This document shows, piece by piece, positions 10,372 to 18,710 of a stretch of DNA of 64,000 nt. Source of the DNA: Massilibacillus massiliensis (GTDB taxonomy: Bacteria > Bacillota > Negativicutes > FLKF01). The DNA is taken from the NCBI RefSeq assembly GCF_900086705.1, contig NZ_LT575483.1, positions 3,867,459 to 3,931,458 on the forward strand. The letters are read 5' to 3'. How positions within the stretch are numbered: position 1 is the first letter of the stretch; each line of letters opens with the position of its first letter. The notes beneath the pieces were generated by a model. That model had not been told where the DNA came from. It worked only from the letters and a program-made list of their open reading frames with translations, and did not search any database. The translations under genes were made by a program, and so were the position numbers.

Positions 10372-11601
10372 ATGGGGTTAATTGTAAAAAAGTTTGGTGG
10401 TAGTTCTGTTGGCAATATAGAAAAAATTATGGCAGTAGCCAAAAGAATCATAGATGAAAAGCAGCCAAATGATAAAATTGTTATGGTTGTATCTGCAATG
10501 GGAGATACAACGGATGATTTAATCGCACTTGCTAAAAAAATTAATAAAGAACCATATCAATATGCACGTGAAATGGATATGCTTTTGACAACTGGTGAAC
10601 AAGTATCTATTTCATTGCTTACAATGGCATTTAAAACACTTGGTCAGCCCGCTATATCATTAACAGGTTCGCTCGCAGGAGTGAAAACGAATTCTGTACA
10701 TACAAAAGGAAAAATAACGGATATTAAACCAGAAAGAGTGCTTGCTGAACTTGATAAGGGGAATATCGTTGTTGTGGCTGGTTTTCAAGGCTCGGATGAT
10801 GCTGGTGATCCAGTAACACTTGGCAGAGGCGGATCTGATACTTCTGCTGTAGCACTTGCTGGAGCTCTCAAAGCTGATAGTTGTGAAATTTTTACCGACG
10901 TTGATGGTATTTATTCTGCTGATCCGCGAATTGTTAAAGATGCGCGTAAAATGAAAGAAATTACGTATCATGAAATGCTTGAAATGGCCAGATTAGGTGC
11001 AGGGGTAATGCAGCCTAGATCTGTCGAAATGGGCAAGTATTTTAATATTCCCATTCATGTTCGTTCAACGTTTACTACACAACCGGGTACTTTTATTAGG
11101 GAGGAATATACAATGGAAGATAAAGAGTTTACAATTAGAGGCGTTGCACATGATAATGATGTGGCAAAGATTGCTGTATTAGGTGTTCCTAATAATCCTG
11201 GAATTGCACATGCTATTTTTTCTGCACTTGCGGATGCAAATGTTGATGTTGATATGATTGTACAAAGTATCCGTAATATTGAGAAAAATGTAACAGACAT
11301 GGTGTTTACTGTTGCAATTACAGACTTACCAGAGGCAAAGAAGCTTGTCGATAAAGTAGCCGAAGATTTAAATGCAATTGCTGTGCTCATTGAAGAAGAT
11401 GTTGCAAAAGTTTCTATTGTAGGTGCAGGCATGTTGGGCAGCCCTGGGATAGCAGCTAGGATGTTTGGTGCGTTATCAAAAGCTGGAGTTAATATTGAGG
11501 TAATTAGTACCTCTGAAATCAGTATATCGTGTCTAATAAAAAATACGAAATTGCAGGAAGCAGTAAATGCAATTCATGAGGAATTTTTTCCGGCGAAATA
11601 A
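10372..11601 (+). CDS. lysC: Aspartate kinase
   Basis: 409 residues. It phosphorylates aspartate, the first step to lysine, threonine, methionine and diaminopimelate. The kinase domain occupies about 1-245 (IVKKFGGSSVGN, VVSAMGDTTDDL, LLTTGEQVS, LGRGGSDTSA, DVDGIYSADPR). Two ACT regulatory domains follow (about 265-409), which usually mediate feedback inhibition by lysine and/or threonine. The chosen ATG has AGGGGGAGAG in front; nine codons of open frame upstream lack a site. It is followed by its own terminator, so it is monocistronic. The product also feeds dapF (17.8 kb) for peptidoglycan. Confidence 0.96.
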   Translation: MGLIVKKFGGSSVGNIEKIMAVAKRIIDEKQPNDKIVMVVSAMGDTTDDLIALAKKINKEPYQYAREMDMLLTTGEQVSISLLTMAFKTLGQPAISLTGSLAGVKTNSVHTKGKITDIKPERVLAELDKGNIVVVAGFQGSDDAGDPVTLGRGGSDTSAVALAGALKADSCEIFTDVDGIYSADPRIVKDARKMKEITYHEMLEMARLGAGVMQPRSVEMGKYFNIPIHVRSTFTTQPGTFIREEYTMEDKEFTIRGVAHDNDVAKIAVLGVPNNPGIAHAIFSALADANVDVDMIVQSIRNIEKNVTDMVFTVAITDLPEAKKLVDKVAEDLNAIAVLIEEDVAKVSIVGAGMLGSPGIAARMFGALSKAGVNIEVISTSEISISCLIKNTKLQEAVNAIHEEFFPAK

Positions 11602-11619
11602 TATTGAAAAGTTCATATG

Positions 11620-11650
11620 CTAGCTGCTCTGATGAGTAGCTAGTTTTCTT
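11620..11650 (+). terminator. Terminator of lysC
   Basis: CTAGCTGCTC-TGAT-GAGTAGCTAG, a 10-bp stem with one G-U pair, followed by TTTTCTT. Confidence 0.85.
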
Positions 11651-11763
11651 GTGTGTGTTATATATAGGTTAAAAAGAAATTCAATGTTTTATAAAATATA
11701 AGACATTTGATTATTTAAAATATTAATTTTATTTGCCAAAATGGCTATTAGGGGGAGAAATAA

Positions 11764-13014
11764 ATGTTAACTAGTATTGCTGCATCTCATTCAAAGGGAA
11801 AATTTGCAACTGACAAGATTTTTGGAGCAAGTGGTGCTGCTGTAAAGGCTTGTGAACAATATGGTAAAGAGAAAGTTGTAAACGCTACAATTGGCGCTAT
11901 TATGGATGATAACGAAAATTTGACTTGTATACCTACAGTGGAAAAAGTGTTGCGTGGGTTACCAATCCAAGAATTGATCGCTTATGCGCCGATTTCTGGT
12001 TTGCCTGAGTATTTGCAAGCTACAATTAATCTTGCCTTTGCAGATAATAAACCAGAAGCATATTTTAATTCAGTTGCTACTGCAGGTGGCAGCGGGGTTA
12101 TTCATCATACGATTTGGAACTATTCTGAAATAGGAGATACGGTACTTACTTCTGATTGGTACTGGGGACCATACAATGTTCTTTGTAAAGAAGCTTTGAG
12201 AAATTTAGATACATATCAATTATTTGATGAAAATCAAAATTTTAATATTAAGGGATTTGAGTCTAAAGTAAATGAAATCTTGGCAAAACAAAGTTCTATC
12301 GTCATTATAATTAATACGCCAGCACATAATCCAACAGGGTTTAGCCTGACTGATGAAGATTGGACTAAAGTACTAGATGTATGTAAAGCACAGGCAAAGA
12401 ATCCGGATAAAAAGATTACGATTTTAGTTGATATTGCGTATATTGATTATGCTGGTGAAAAGAACGAATCGCGTAAATTTTTACGGAAGTTTAGCAACTT
12501 ACCAGAAAATATTCTGGGGATTTTAGCGTTTAGTATGTCGAAAGGATATACGATGTATGGACAACGTACAGGTGCTATGATCGGTATATCTTCTAGTAAA
12601 GCAATTATTGAGGAATTTGCAGCGATTAACCAATATACAAGTCGTGCGACTTGGTCAAATATTAATCGTGGTGCAATGCGCCTTTTAACAACAATTGATC
12701 AAGATAAAACATTACTTGCGCAGTTTGAAGCAGAGCGCGATGTTTTATATAAAATGATTCGTGAACGTGCAAGTATCTTTATGGAAGAATCTAAAGCATG
12801 CGGATTAAATGTACTTCCATATAGGGCAGGCTTCTTTATTTCTATTCCAGCAGATGACCCAGATGCTGTTTGCGAAAAGTTACATGATGATTTAATTTTT
12901 GCAGTACCATTGAAGATGGGCGTTCGAATTGCTGTTTGTGCAATATCTGCAGCTAAGGTAAAAGGGATGGCAGAAAAAACATTAAAAGCAATGCAATATG
13001 TTGCAAATAAATAA
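11764..13014 (+). CDS. Class I/II pyridoxal-phosphate aminotransferase (aspartate/aromatic type)
   Basis: 416 residues, fold type I aminotransferase. The PLP-binding lysine is K260 in SMSKGYTMYGQR, followed by the conserved GQRTG phosphate-binding segment. INTPAHNPTG and DIAYIDYAG hold the cofactor-contacting Asn and Asp/Tyr. The enzyme exchanges an amino group between an amino acid and a 2-oxo acid. The pattern YGQRTGAM resembles aspartate/tyrosine aminotransferases; the exact substrate cannot be read from sequence. ATG with GGGGGAGA in front. Its position after lysC fits aspartate-family or aromatic metabolism, but a terminator separates them. Confidence 0.9.
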   Translation: MLTSIAASHSKGKFATDKIFGASGAAVKACEQYGKEKVVNATIGAIMDDNENLTCIPTVEKVLRGLPIQELIAYAPISGLPEYLQATINLAFADNKPEAYFNSVATAGGSGVIHHTIWNYSEIGDTVLTSDWYWGPYNVLCKEALRNLDTYQLFDENQNFNIKGFESKVNEILAKQSSIVIIINTPAHNPTGFSLTDEDWTKVLDVCKAQAKNPDKKITILVDIAYIDYAGEKNESRKFLRKFSNLPENILGILAFSMSKGYTMYGQRTGAMIGISSSKAIIEEFAAINQYTSRATWSNINRGAMRLLTTIDQDKTLLAQFEAERDVLYKMIRERASIFMEESKACGLNVLPYRAGFFISIPADDPDAVCEKLHDDLIFAVPLKMGVRIAVCAISAAKVKGMAEKTLKAMQYVANK

Positions 13015-13030
13015 ATTTATTTAATTTTTA

Positions 13031-13073
13031 TAAACTTACTTATAATTTTATCTATAAGTAAGTTTATTTTTTT
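13031..13073 (+). terminator. Terminator of the aminotransferase gene
   Basis: TAAACTTACTTATA and TATAAGTAAGTTTA form a 14-bp stem followed by a T run. Confidence 0.88.
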
Positions 13074-13209
13074 GGATATAATAATATAAATATAAAAGTG
13101 GGTATATTTGAAGTGGAAAGTTTAAAATATTTTCCAAATCGTCAAATAAAGAGAATTTTAATACAAAATATATGAAAAAATATGTAATTTGTACGCCCAA
13201 TTTTTGATA

Positions 13210-13238
13210 TTGTGTAATTTTGTGAATAATGATATAGT
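13210..13238 (+). promoter_or_regulatory. Candidate promoter of the phosphate transport operon
   Basis: TTGTGT, 17-bp spacer, TATAGT, 60 nt before the DUF47 gene. No recognisable PhoP/PhoB box was seen in 13074-13297. Confidence 0.5.
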
Positions 13239-13297
13239 AAAAAGTATGGTCAAATCTACAGGGAAACTAACAAAGATTTTGGGGGGCAAAACAAAAT

Positions 13298-13924
13298 ATG
13301 TTTAACTTCAAGCACAAAGATGACGAGTTTTTTGATTTATTTGTTGATAGTGCTAATTACTTTAATAAGGGTGCCTTGTTAATGAATGAAGTAATGAGGG
13401 ATTATAACAAAGCTGAAAGTAAAATGAAGGAAATTATTGACCTTGAGCATGATGCAGATGATATTAATGATCGTATTATCGACAAATTAAATCAAACTTT
13501 TATTACGCCTATCGATCGCGAAGATATTTATGCATTGGCAAATGGGCTTGATGATGGTGTGGATTTCTTGCAAGGCACGATTCAAAGGATGGTGCTTTAT
13601 CGTACTGGAGAAGCGAGGGATGGCGCTATAGAATTGACACAATTACTTATAGAGAGTACCGATGAATTGGTGAAGGCGTTTACATTATTGAAAAATATTA
13701 AGACCAATCAGCATAAGATCTTGGATCATACACGGCGAATTGAAAAATTAGAGAGTGAAGGCGATCGCTTGTATCGTAAAGAAGTAGCACATCTATTTGA
13801 TTCATGTGTAAACCCAATTGAGGTCATCAAGTGGAAAGAAGTTTTAGAATACCTGGAAAATACATTAGACCACTGTGAGGATATTTCAGATCTAATTAGA
13901 GGTGTGGTAATGAAATATGCTTGA
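13298..13924 (+). CDS. DUF47 / PhoU-like accessory protein of Pit transporter
   Basis: 208 residues, all-helical PhoU-like DUF47 family. The start (FNFKHKDDEFFDLFVDSANYFNKGA) and a long series of acidic helices (EHDADDINDRIIDKLNQTFITPIDREDI) are typical; the latter corresponds to the family metal-binding motif. Genes of this family almost always sit next to a PiT permease, as here, and are thought to modulate it. The ATG follows GGGGGGC. The last codons overlap the start of the permease gene, so the two are translationally coupled. Confidence 0.93.
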   Translation: MFNFKHKDDEFFDLFVDSANYFNKGALLMNEVMRDYNKAESKMKEIIDLEHDADDINDRIIDKLNQTFITPIDREDIYALANGLDDGVDFLQGTIQRMVLYRTGEARDGAIELTQLLIESTDELVKAFTLLKNIKTNQHKILDHTRRIEKLESEGDRLYRKEVAHLFDSCVNPIEVIKWKEVLEYLENTLDHCEDISDLIRGVVMKYA

Positions 13925-14915
13925 GTTACAGTATTTAATTTTTACTGTTGTTGCTTTAGCGTTATTGTTTGACTATATCAATGGGTTTCATGATACAGCG
14001 AATGCGATTGCAACATCAGTATCCACGAGGGCACTTCCACCAAAAGTAGCGATTATGATGGCTGCTTGTTTAAATTTTCTTGGGGCTATGTATAGTACAG
14101 GCGTTGCCAAAACAATTGGTGGCGATATTGTAAGTTCTGCGCAGCATGTCGATGAAAAAGTGATCATTGCTGCTTTAATTGGTTCAATTATATGGAATTT
14201 GGCTACATGGTGGTTTGGCATTCCAAGTAGTTCGTCACATGCGCTTGTTGGCGGTATCGTTGGCGCAGTTTTAGTTTCGGCTGGGCCTATAGGACTTAAT
14301 TTTTATGGTATTTTTAAAATTGTATTGTCTTTAATTTTTTCACCTATTATTGCAATTGCAAGTGGGTTTGTCATTATGATGTTACTATATTGGATTTTTG
14401 GTAGTTTCTCACCGTCTACAATCAATAATAAATTTAAAAGAATGCAGATATTATCTGCAGCGATGATGTCTTTTTCACATGGTTCGAATGATGCCCAAAA
14501 GGCAATGGGAATTATAACATTAGCATTGTTGAGCGGCGGATATGTAAGTTCTTTAGAAGTTCCTACTTGGGTTAAAATTGCCGCTGCAACTTCTATGGGG
14601 TGTGGTACTGCAGCTGGTGGCTGGAAGATTATAAAAACTATGGGTGGAAAGATTTTTAAGCTGGAACCGATTAGTGGCTTTGCAGCAGATTTGAATTCTT
14701 CTATTGTTGTATTTAGTGCAACATTATTGCATTTACCAGTAAGCACAACCCATGTTGTATCTGGTTCTATTATGGGGGTAGGAAGTGCAAAACGTATTAG
14801 TGCAGTACGTTGGGGAGTAGCCCAACAGATGGTGGTAGCATGGATTTTGACGATTCCTTGTACCGCAGCGATGGGCGCTATTATCTATTTTTTTGTCAAA
14901 TATATATTTGGTTAA
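13917..14915 (+). CDS. pit: Inorganic phosphate transporter, PiT family
   Basis: 332 residues with about 9-10 membrane segments. The two inverted PiT signature repeats are present: GFHDTANAIATSVSTRAL near residue 23 and SFSHGSNDAQKAMG near residue 185, plus FGIPSSSSHALVGG and PVSTTHVVSGSIMG. It is a low-affinity, cation-coupled phosphate uptake permease in the cytoplasmic membrane. It overlaps the DUF47 gene by 8 nt and shares its promoter. A terminator follows. Confidence 0.95.
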   Translation: MLELQYLIFTVVALALLFDYINGFHDTANAIATSVSTRALPPKVAIMMAACLNFLGAMYSTGVAKTIGGDIVSSAQHVDEKVIIAALIGSIIWNLATWWFGIPSSSSHALVGGIVGAVLVSAGPIGLNFYGIFKIVLSLIFSPIIAIASGFVIMMLLYWIFGSFSPSTINNKFKRMQILSAAMMSFSHGSNDAQKAMGIITLALLSGGYVSSLEVPTWVKIAAATSMGCGTAAGGWKIIKTMGGKIFKLEPISGFAADLNSSIVVFSATLLHLPVSTTHVVSGSIMGVGSAKRISAVRWGVAQQMVVAWILTIPCTAAMGAIIYFFVKYIFG

Positions 14916-14943
14916 TTTAAATTTTGCTAGCAAAAGTAAGATG

Positions 14944-14982
14944 AAAAGTATACTATTATAGTAGTATGCTTTTTATTTTTTT
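14944..14982 (+). terminator. Terminator of the phosphate transport operon
   Basis: An imperfect hairpin around GTATACTAT/ATAGTAGTATGC followed by a long T-rich run ending just before the next ribosome site (TTGGAGG). Confidence 0.75.
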
Positions 14983-14998
14983 GTTGGAGGATTTTTAA

Positions 14999-16663
14999 AT
15001 GATAAAAGAAGAAATTTTAGTTGATGTAAAAAACCAGAAAAAAATTAAGTGTAAAAAATATATAACTTTGCAAGAGATAAGTGAATCGTTTAAAGAATCT
15101 TATGAAACTTTAGTTGTTGCTGCAAAAGTGGATCATGTAATGAAAGATCTGCAAAATTACTTGGTAGAAGATTCTAAAGTTGAATTTATAGATATGTCGA
15201 GTGAAGATGGAATAAAAGTATATCAACGTTCTGTTACTTTTTTAATGATTACAGCCGTGCATGAGCTTTTTCAAGACGTTGAAATCACTGTGGAGCATTC
15301 ATTAAGTAGAGGATTGTATTGTGAAGTTTATTTAGGTCGAGATCTTACGCAGGAAGATGTCTATAAAATTGAAGTAAGGATGCGTGAGATTGTCAAAGAA
15401 AATCGTCCAATCATCAAAAAATTTTTGCCGAAAGATGATGTGATTGAATTATTTAATCAGAGCGGACAATTAGAACGAGTAGAGCTGATTGCGTCATTGA
15501 ATCGAGAAACAGTAAGTGTCTATTATTGTGGTGATTTTTATGATTATTTATATGGACCAATGGTTTCTGAAACGGGTGTATTGACAGTATTTTCACTTGA
15601 TTTCTATAAGCCTGGGATGATTATTCGGGTACCAGAGGCGAAAAATCCATTCGTTGTATCAGCGTTTCAGGAACAAGCTAAATTGGCACATATTTTTGCT
15701 GAAGCCGAAAAATGGTCGCAAATATTAAACTGTAATTATGTAGCGAAGTTGAACGCATATCATAAAGAAGGGAATATTGGTGATATTATTCGTGTGTCCG
15801 AGGCTTTGCACGAAAAGAAAATTGCACAGATTGCCGATTTTATTGCGGGACATATTGAAAAAGTTAGGCTTATATTAATCGCAGGGCCTTCTTCTTCAGG
15901 AAAAACTACTTTTGCACAGCGGCTAGGTATTCAACTAAGGGTAAATGGTATAGTACCTGTATCGATTTCATTAGATGATTATTTCTTAGATCGTATTTAT
16001 ACGCCAAGAGACGCACAGGGTGAATATGATTTTGAGGCACTTGAAGCATTGGATCTAGAGTTGTTTAATGAACATTTGCTTCGTTTATTAAAGGGAGAAG
16101 CCGTTGAGGTTCCGTACTATAATTTTTTAACTGGTAAACGAGAATATCGAGGTAATATTCTTAAGTTAGGAAAAGATCAGCCTGTTATTGTTGAGGGAAT
16201 TCACGGATTGAATGAGGCGCTAACAAAAGGGATTCCGCGTGAGAATAAATATAAAATTTATATTAGTGCATTAACACAGCTGGCGATTGATGGGCATAAT
16301 AGGGTTCCTACTACAGACGCACGTTTAATCCGGCGTATGGTTCGCGATCATCAATTTAGAGGGTCAAACGCACTTAAAACAATTAAGCAATGGCCGTCAG
16401 TAAGAAATGGTGAGGAGAAAAATATTTTTCCATTTCAAGAGGATGCGGATATTATGTTTAATTCTGCTCTAATTTATGAATTAGGAGTTTTAAAGAAATA
16501 CGCAAAACCATTATTGGAAGCGGTTGATCAAAGCTTGCCCGAATATGCAGAAGCTATTAGACTTTTAGATTTTCTAGAATATTTTGATGATATCGTTGAA
16601 GAGAATGAAATTCCAACAAATTCTATTATTCAAGAGTTTATTGGTAATTCTTGCTTTTTTTAA
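14999..16663 (+). CDS. TGS-domain nucleoside (uridine) kinase
   Basis: 554 residues in three parts. Residues about 1-70 resemble a TGS-like domain, and about 75-230 a threonyl-tRNA-synthetase-like second domain (the HELF/EHSLSRGLYCEV region). From about 285 comes a P-loop kinase of the phosphoribulokinase/uridine kinase family. The Walker A GPSSSGKTT lies at about 296-304, followed by SISLDDYFLDR, VPYYNFLTGKREY and IVEGIHGLNE. This architecture is standard for Firmicutes nucleoside kinases annotated as uridine kinase-like; the substrate is not proven. ATG with TTGGAGG. Monocistronic. Confidence 0.9.
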   Translation: MIKEEILVDVKNQKKIKCKKYITLQEISESFKESYETLVVAAKVDHVMKDLQNYLVEDSKVEFIDMSSEDGIKVYQRSVTFLMITAVHELFQDVEITVEHSLSRGLYCEVYLGRDLTQEDVYKIEVRMREIVKENRPIIKKFLPKDDVIELFNQSGQLERVELIASLNRETVSVYYCGDFYDYLYGPMVSETGVLTVFSLDFYKPGMIIRVPEAKNPFVVSAFQEQAKLAHIFAEAEKWSQILNCNYVAKLNAYHKEGNIGDIIRVSEALHEKKIAQIADFIAGHIEKVRLILIAGPSSSGKTTFAQRLGIQLRVNGIVPVSISLDDYFLDRIYTPRDAQGEYDFEALEALDLELFNEHLLRLLKGEAVEVPYYNFLTGKREYRGNILKLGKDQPVIVEGIHGLNEALTKGIPRENKYKIYISALTQLAIDGHNRVPTTDARLIRRMVRDHQFRGSNALKTIKQWPSVRNGEEKNIFPFQEDADIMFNSALIYELGVLKKYAKPLLEAVDQSLPEYAEAIRLLDFLEYFDDIVEENEIPTNSIIQEFIGNSCFF

Positions 16664-16667
16664 TACA

Positions 16668-16706
16668 AATAGGCTGCCGCAATAGAAAAATTGCGACAGC
16701 CTATTT
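16668..16706. terminator. Convergent hairpin between nucleoside kinase and AraC gene
   Basis: AAATAGGCTGCCGCAAT and ATTGCGACAGCCTATTT form a long stem with one mismatch, placed between two convergent genes. T runs are weak, so termination strength is uncertain. Confidence 0.65.
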
Positions 16707-16742
16707 GGGCTCTGTTTAATTTTTGAATACATTTTGCGAGAT

Positions 16743-17594
16743 TTATGAAATCCATTCACGAGGTGATTTTTTAAATAATTTTTTAAAAGCACGTAGAAAA
16801 TTTGAATAATCATGAAATCCACATTGCGTGGCTGCTTTAGTTATGGGAATGCCTTGTTTTATTAAATTAGCCGTTACTATAAGCCGTTTTTGCAGAACAT
16901 AATTGTGTAGGCTATAGCCGGTCGCTTTTTTGAATTTATGCATCATATAATATCGGCTGAGAAAAAATTTTTCAGCAAGAAATGTAATAGAAATATCTTC
17001 TGCTAAATGTTCATTAATATAATTTAAAATTTTTTCTATTTGTTTGTCATAGGTAATTGCATCATCAAGGTTATAAGCTTGATGATTAAGTTGCATTCGA
17101 TTCAGGTAAATCATCAATTGAATAAATAATGCTTTGCTTAATAAATTACTGCCGAATTCTGTTGTTGTCAAAGATGTCTCTAACTCTGTTAGCACCGTTT
17201 TCATTTTATCTCTGGCGGTGGATGACTCTAGACGAATTAAGTTTGATTTTTTTTCCTTTGCTACTTGAAAACATCTAGCAATATCACAGTCTTTATGGCG
17301 GTAGGCTTCGATTAGGTGCATATTTGCCCAAATAATGATCCTTTCGTAGGTCTCGGAAGGATCAATCAAAGGTTTATGTATATCATGGTTATCGACTAGT
17401 AAGATATCACCAGGTTTTAAAATATAAGATTTACCTTCAATCAGGTAAGTGACTTTTCCCGATAAAAAGAAGATAATTTTTTTAAAATCATGATAGTGGA
17501 ATTCAAATTCTTGCTGCTTTTTATCACGTAAATGAAAAACCCGAAAATCGTGGTTTAAGTAACCAGATCTATTATTCGCGTATCGATTGTACAT
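16743..17594 (-). CDS. AraC-family transcriptional regulator
   Basis: 283 residues. The N-terminal half is a cupin sensor domain (FHYHDFKKIIFFLSG, then LKPGDILLVDNHDIHKP). The C-terminal 100 residues are the double helix-turn-helix AraC DNA-binding domain: DISITFLAEKFFLSRYYMMHKFKKATGYS for the first helix pair and PITKAATQCGFHDYSNFLRAFKKLFKKSP for the second. ATG with GGAGGT in front. It is divergent from dapF across a 175-bp gap, where it may bind to regulate itself. No obvious target transporter or catabolic operon lies beside it and the ligand is unknown. Confidence 0.93.
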   Translation of the reverse strand: MYNRYANNRSGYLNHDFRVFHLRDKKQQEFEFHYHDFKKIIFFLSGKVTYLIEGKSYILKPGDILLVDNHDIHKPLIDPSETYERIIIWANMHLIEAYRHKDCDIARCFQVAKEKKSNLIRLESSTARDKMKTVLTELETSLTTTEFGSNLLSKALFIQLMIYLNRMQLNHQAYNLDDAITYDKQIEKILNYINEHLAEDISITFLAEKFFLSRYYMMHKFKKATGYSLHNYVLQKRLIVTANLIKQGIPITKAATQCGFHDYSNFLRAFKKLFKKSPREWIS

Positions 17595-17769
17595 ATAATA
17601 CCTCCAAATTCATAGAGCAATGGAATATAGAGCACTTTTTGCAATGTTTTAAGCAATATATGCGCTATTAATAGTAAAAATGTTGTATATAATATATTAT
17701 AAGATGAGTATTTGATAAAAGATACTTTTATTTATAAATAGAATTTAAAATTCTTAGGAGGTTGAAGAT

Positions 17770-18612
17770 ATGAAGTTTTATTTTTCAAAGTGGCATGGGA
17801 TTGGCAATGATTTTATTATTGTAGATGGTAGTAAAGAACAAATTGAAGATTATCATAAAACAGCACTTGAAGTTTGTGATCGACATTTTGGAATTGGTGC
17901 AGATGGGCTGGTCATGATTTTACCGTCAGAAATAGCGGATTTTAAAATGCGTATTTTTAATTCTGATGGCAGTGAAGCAGAAATGTGTGGGAATGCAACA
18001 CGTTGTATCGCACGGTACTTGTATGAAGAAAAATTGACCTTAAAGACTAAGATTAGTATTGAAACAAAAGCAGGTATTATTAAACCGGAGCTTATTTTTA
18101 AAAATGGAAAGTTCGAAACAGTAAAAGTTGATATGGGAGAACCTATTCTAAAGGCTGAAGACATTCCTGTCTCTGGCTTTGGCAAGGAGGAGGTAATTCA
18201 TAAACCATTAACAATTTTAGATAAAACTTATGATATTACATGTGTATCTATGGGAAATCCTCATTGTGTAATTTTCGTTGAAGATATCAATGAAATAGAT
18301 CTTGAAAAAATAGGTCCGATGATCGAAACAGCACAGATTTTCCCAAGAAAAATTAATGTAGAATTTGTTGAAGTGAAGAATAAAGATCACCTTAGAATGC
18401 GCGTGTGGGAGAGAGGGGCAGGAATTACCTTAGCGTGTGGAACTGGATCTTGTGCAACGATCGTAGCTGCGATTCTTAATAAAAAAATAGAAGGGCGCAG
18501 TGCAAAAATTGAATTAGATGGTGGAGATTTATTTGTCGAATGGGGCGTAGATCAACACGTCTATTTATCTGGCCCGGCTGAAGAAGTTTTTCGGGGAAAT
18601 TATATAAAATAA
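17770..18612 (+). CDS. dapF: Diaminopimelate epimerase
   Basis: 280 residues, normal length. It converts LL- to meso-diaminopimelate, the lysine precursor and the cross-linking residue of DAP-type peptidoglycan. Both catalytic cysteines are visible: C73 in EAEMCGNATRC and C223 in LACGTGSCAT. KWHGIGNDFI at the start and GNPHCVIFV in the middle are also signatures. ATG preceded by TAGGAGGTTG. It is transcribed alone and ends in a strong bidirectional terminator. Together with lysC it marks the DAP branch in this organism. Confidence 0.97.
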   Translation: MKFYFSKWHGIGNDFIIVDGSKEQIEDYHKTALEVCDRHFGIGADGLVMILPSEIADFKMRIFNSDGSEAEMCGNATRCIARYLYEEKLTLKTKISIETKAGIIKPELIFKNGKFETVKVDMGEPILKAEDIPVSGFGKEEVIHKPLTILDKTYDITCVSMGNPHCVIFVEDINEIDLEKIGPMIETAQIFPRKINVEFVEVKNKDHLRMRVWERGAGITLACGTGSCATIVAAILNKKIEGRSAKIELDGGDLFVEWGVDQHVYLSGPAEEVFRGNYIK

Positions 18613-18616
18613 AAAT

Positions 18617-18662
18617 AAAAAGAGCTAGAAGTTCATAAAATGAATTTCTAGCTCTTTTTATT
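18617..18662. terminator. Terminator of dapF (bidirectional)
   Basis: AAAAAGAGCTAGAA and TTTCTAGCTCTTTTT pair, flanked by A-rich and T-rich stretches on either side. Confidence 0.88.
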
Positions 18663-18672
18663 TACAAACTGA

Positions 18673-18697
18673 AGGCATGTACTAGAAGTACATGCCT
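18673..18697 (-). terminator. Hairpin after the carboxyltransferase gene
   Basis: AGGCATGTACT-AGA-AGTACATGCCT is a perfect 11-bp stem just downstream of the minus-strand gene stop; only a weak T run follows. It probably acts with the next hairpin. Confidence 0.65.
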
Positions 18698-18710
18698 AAT
18701 ATATTATAAA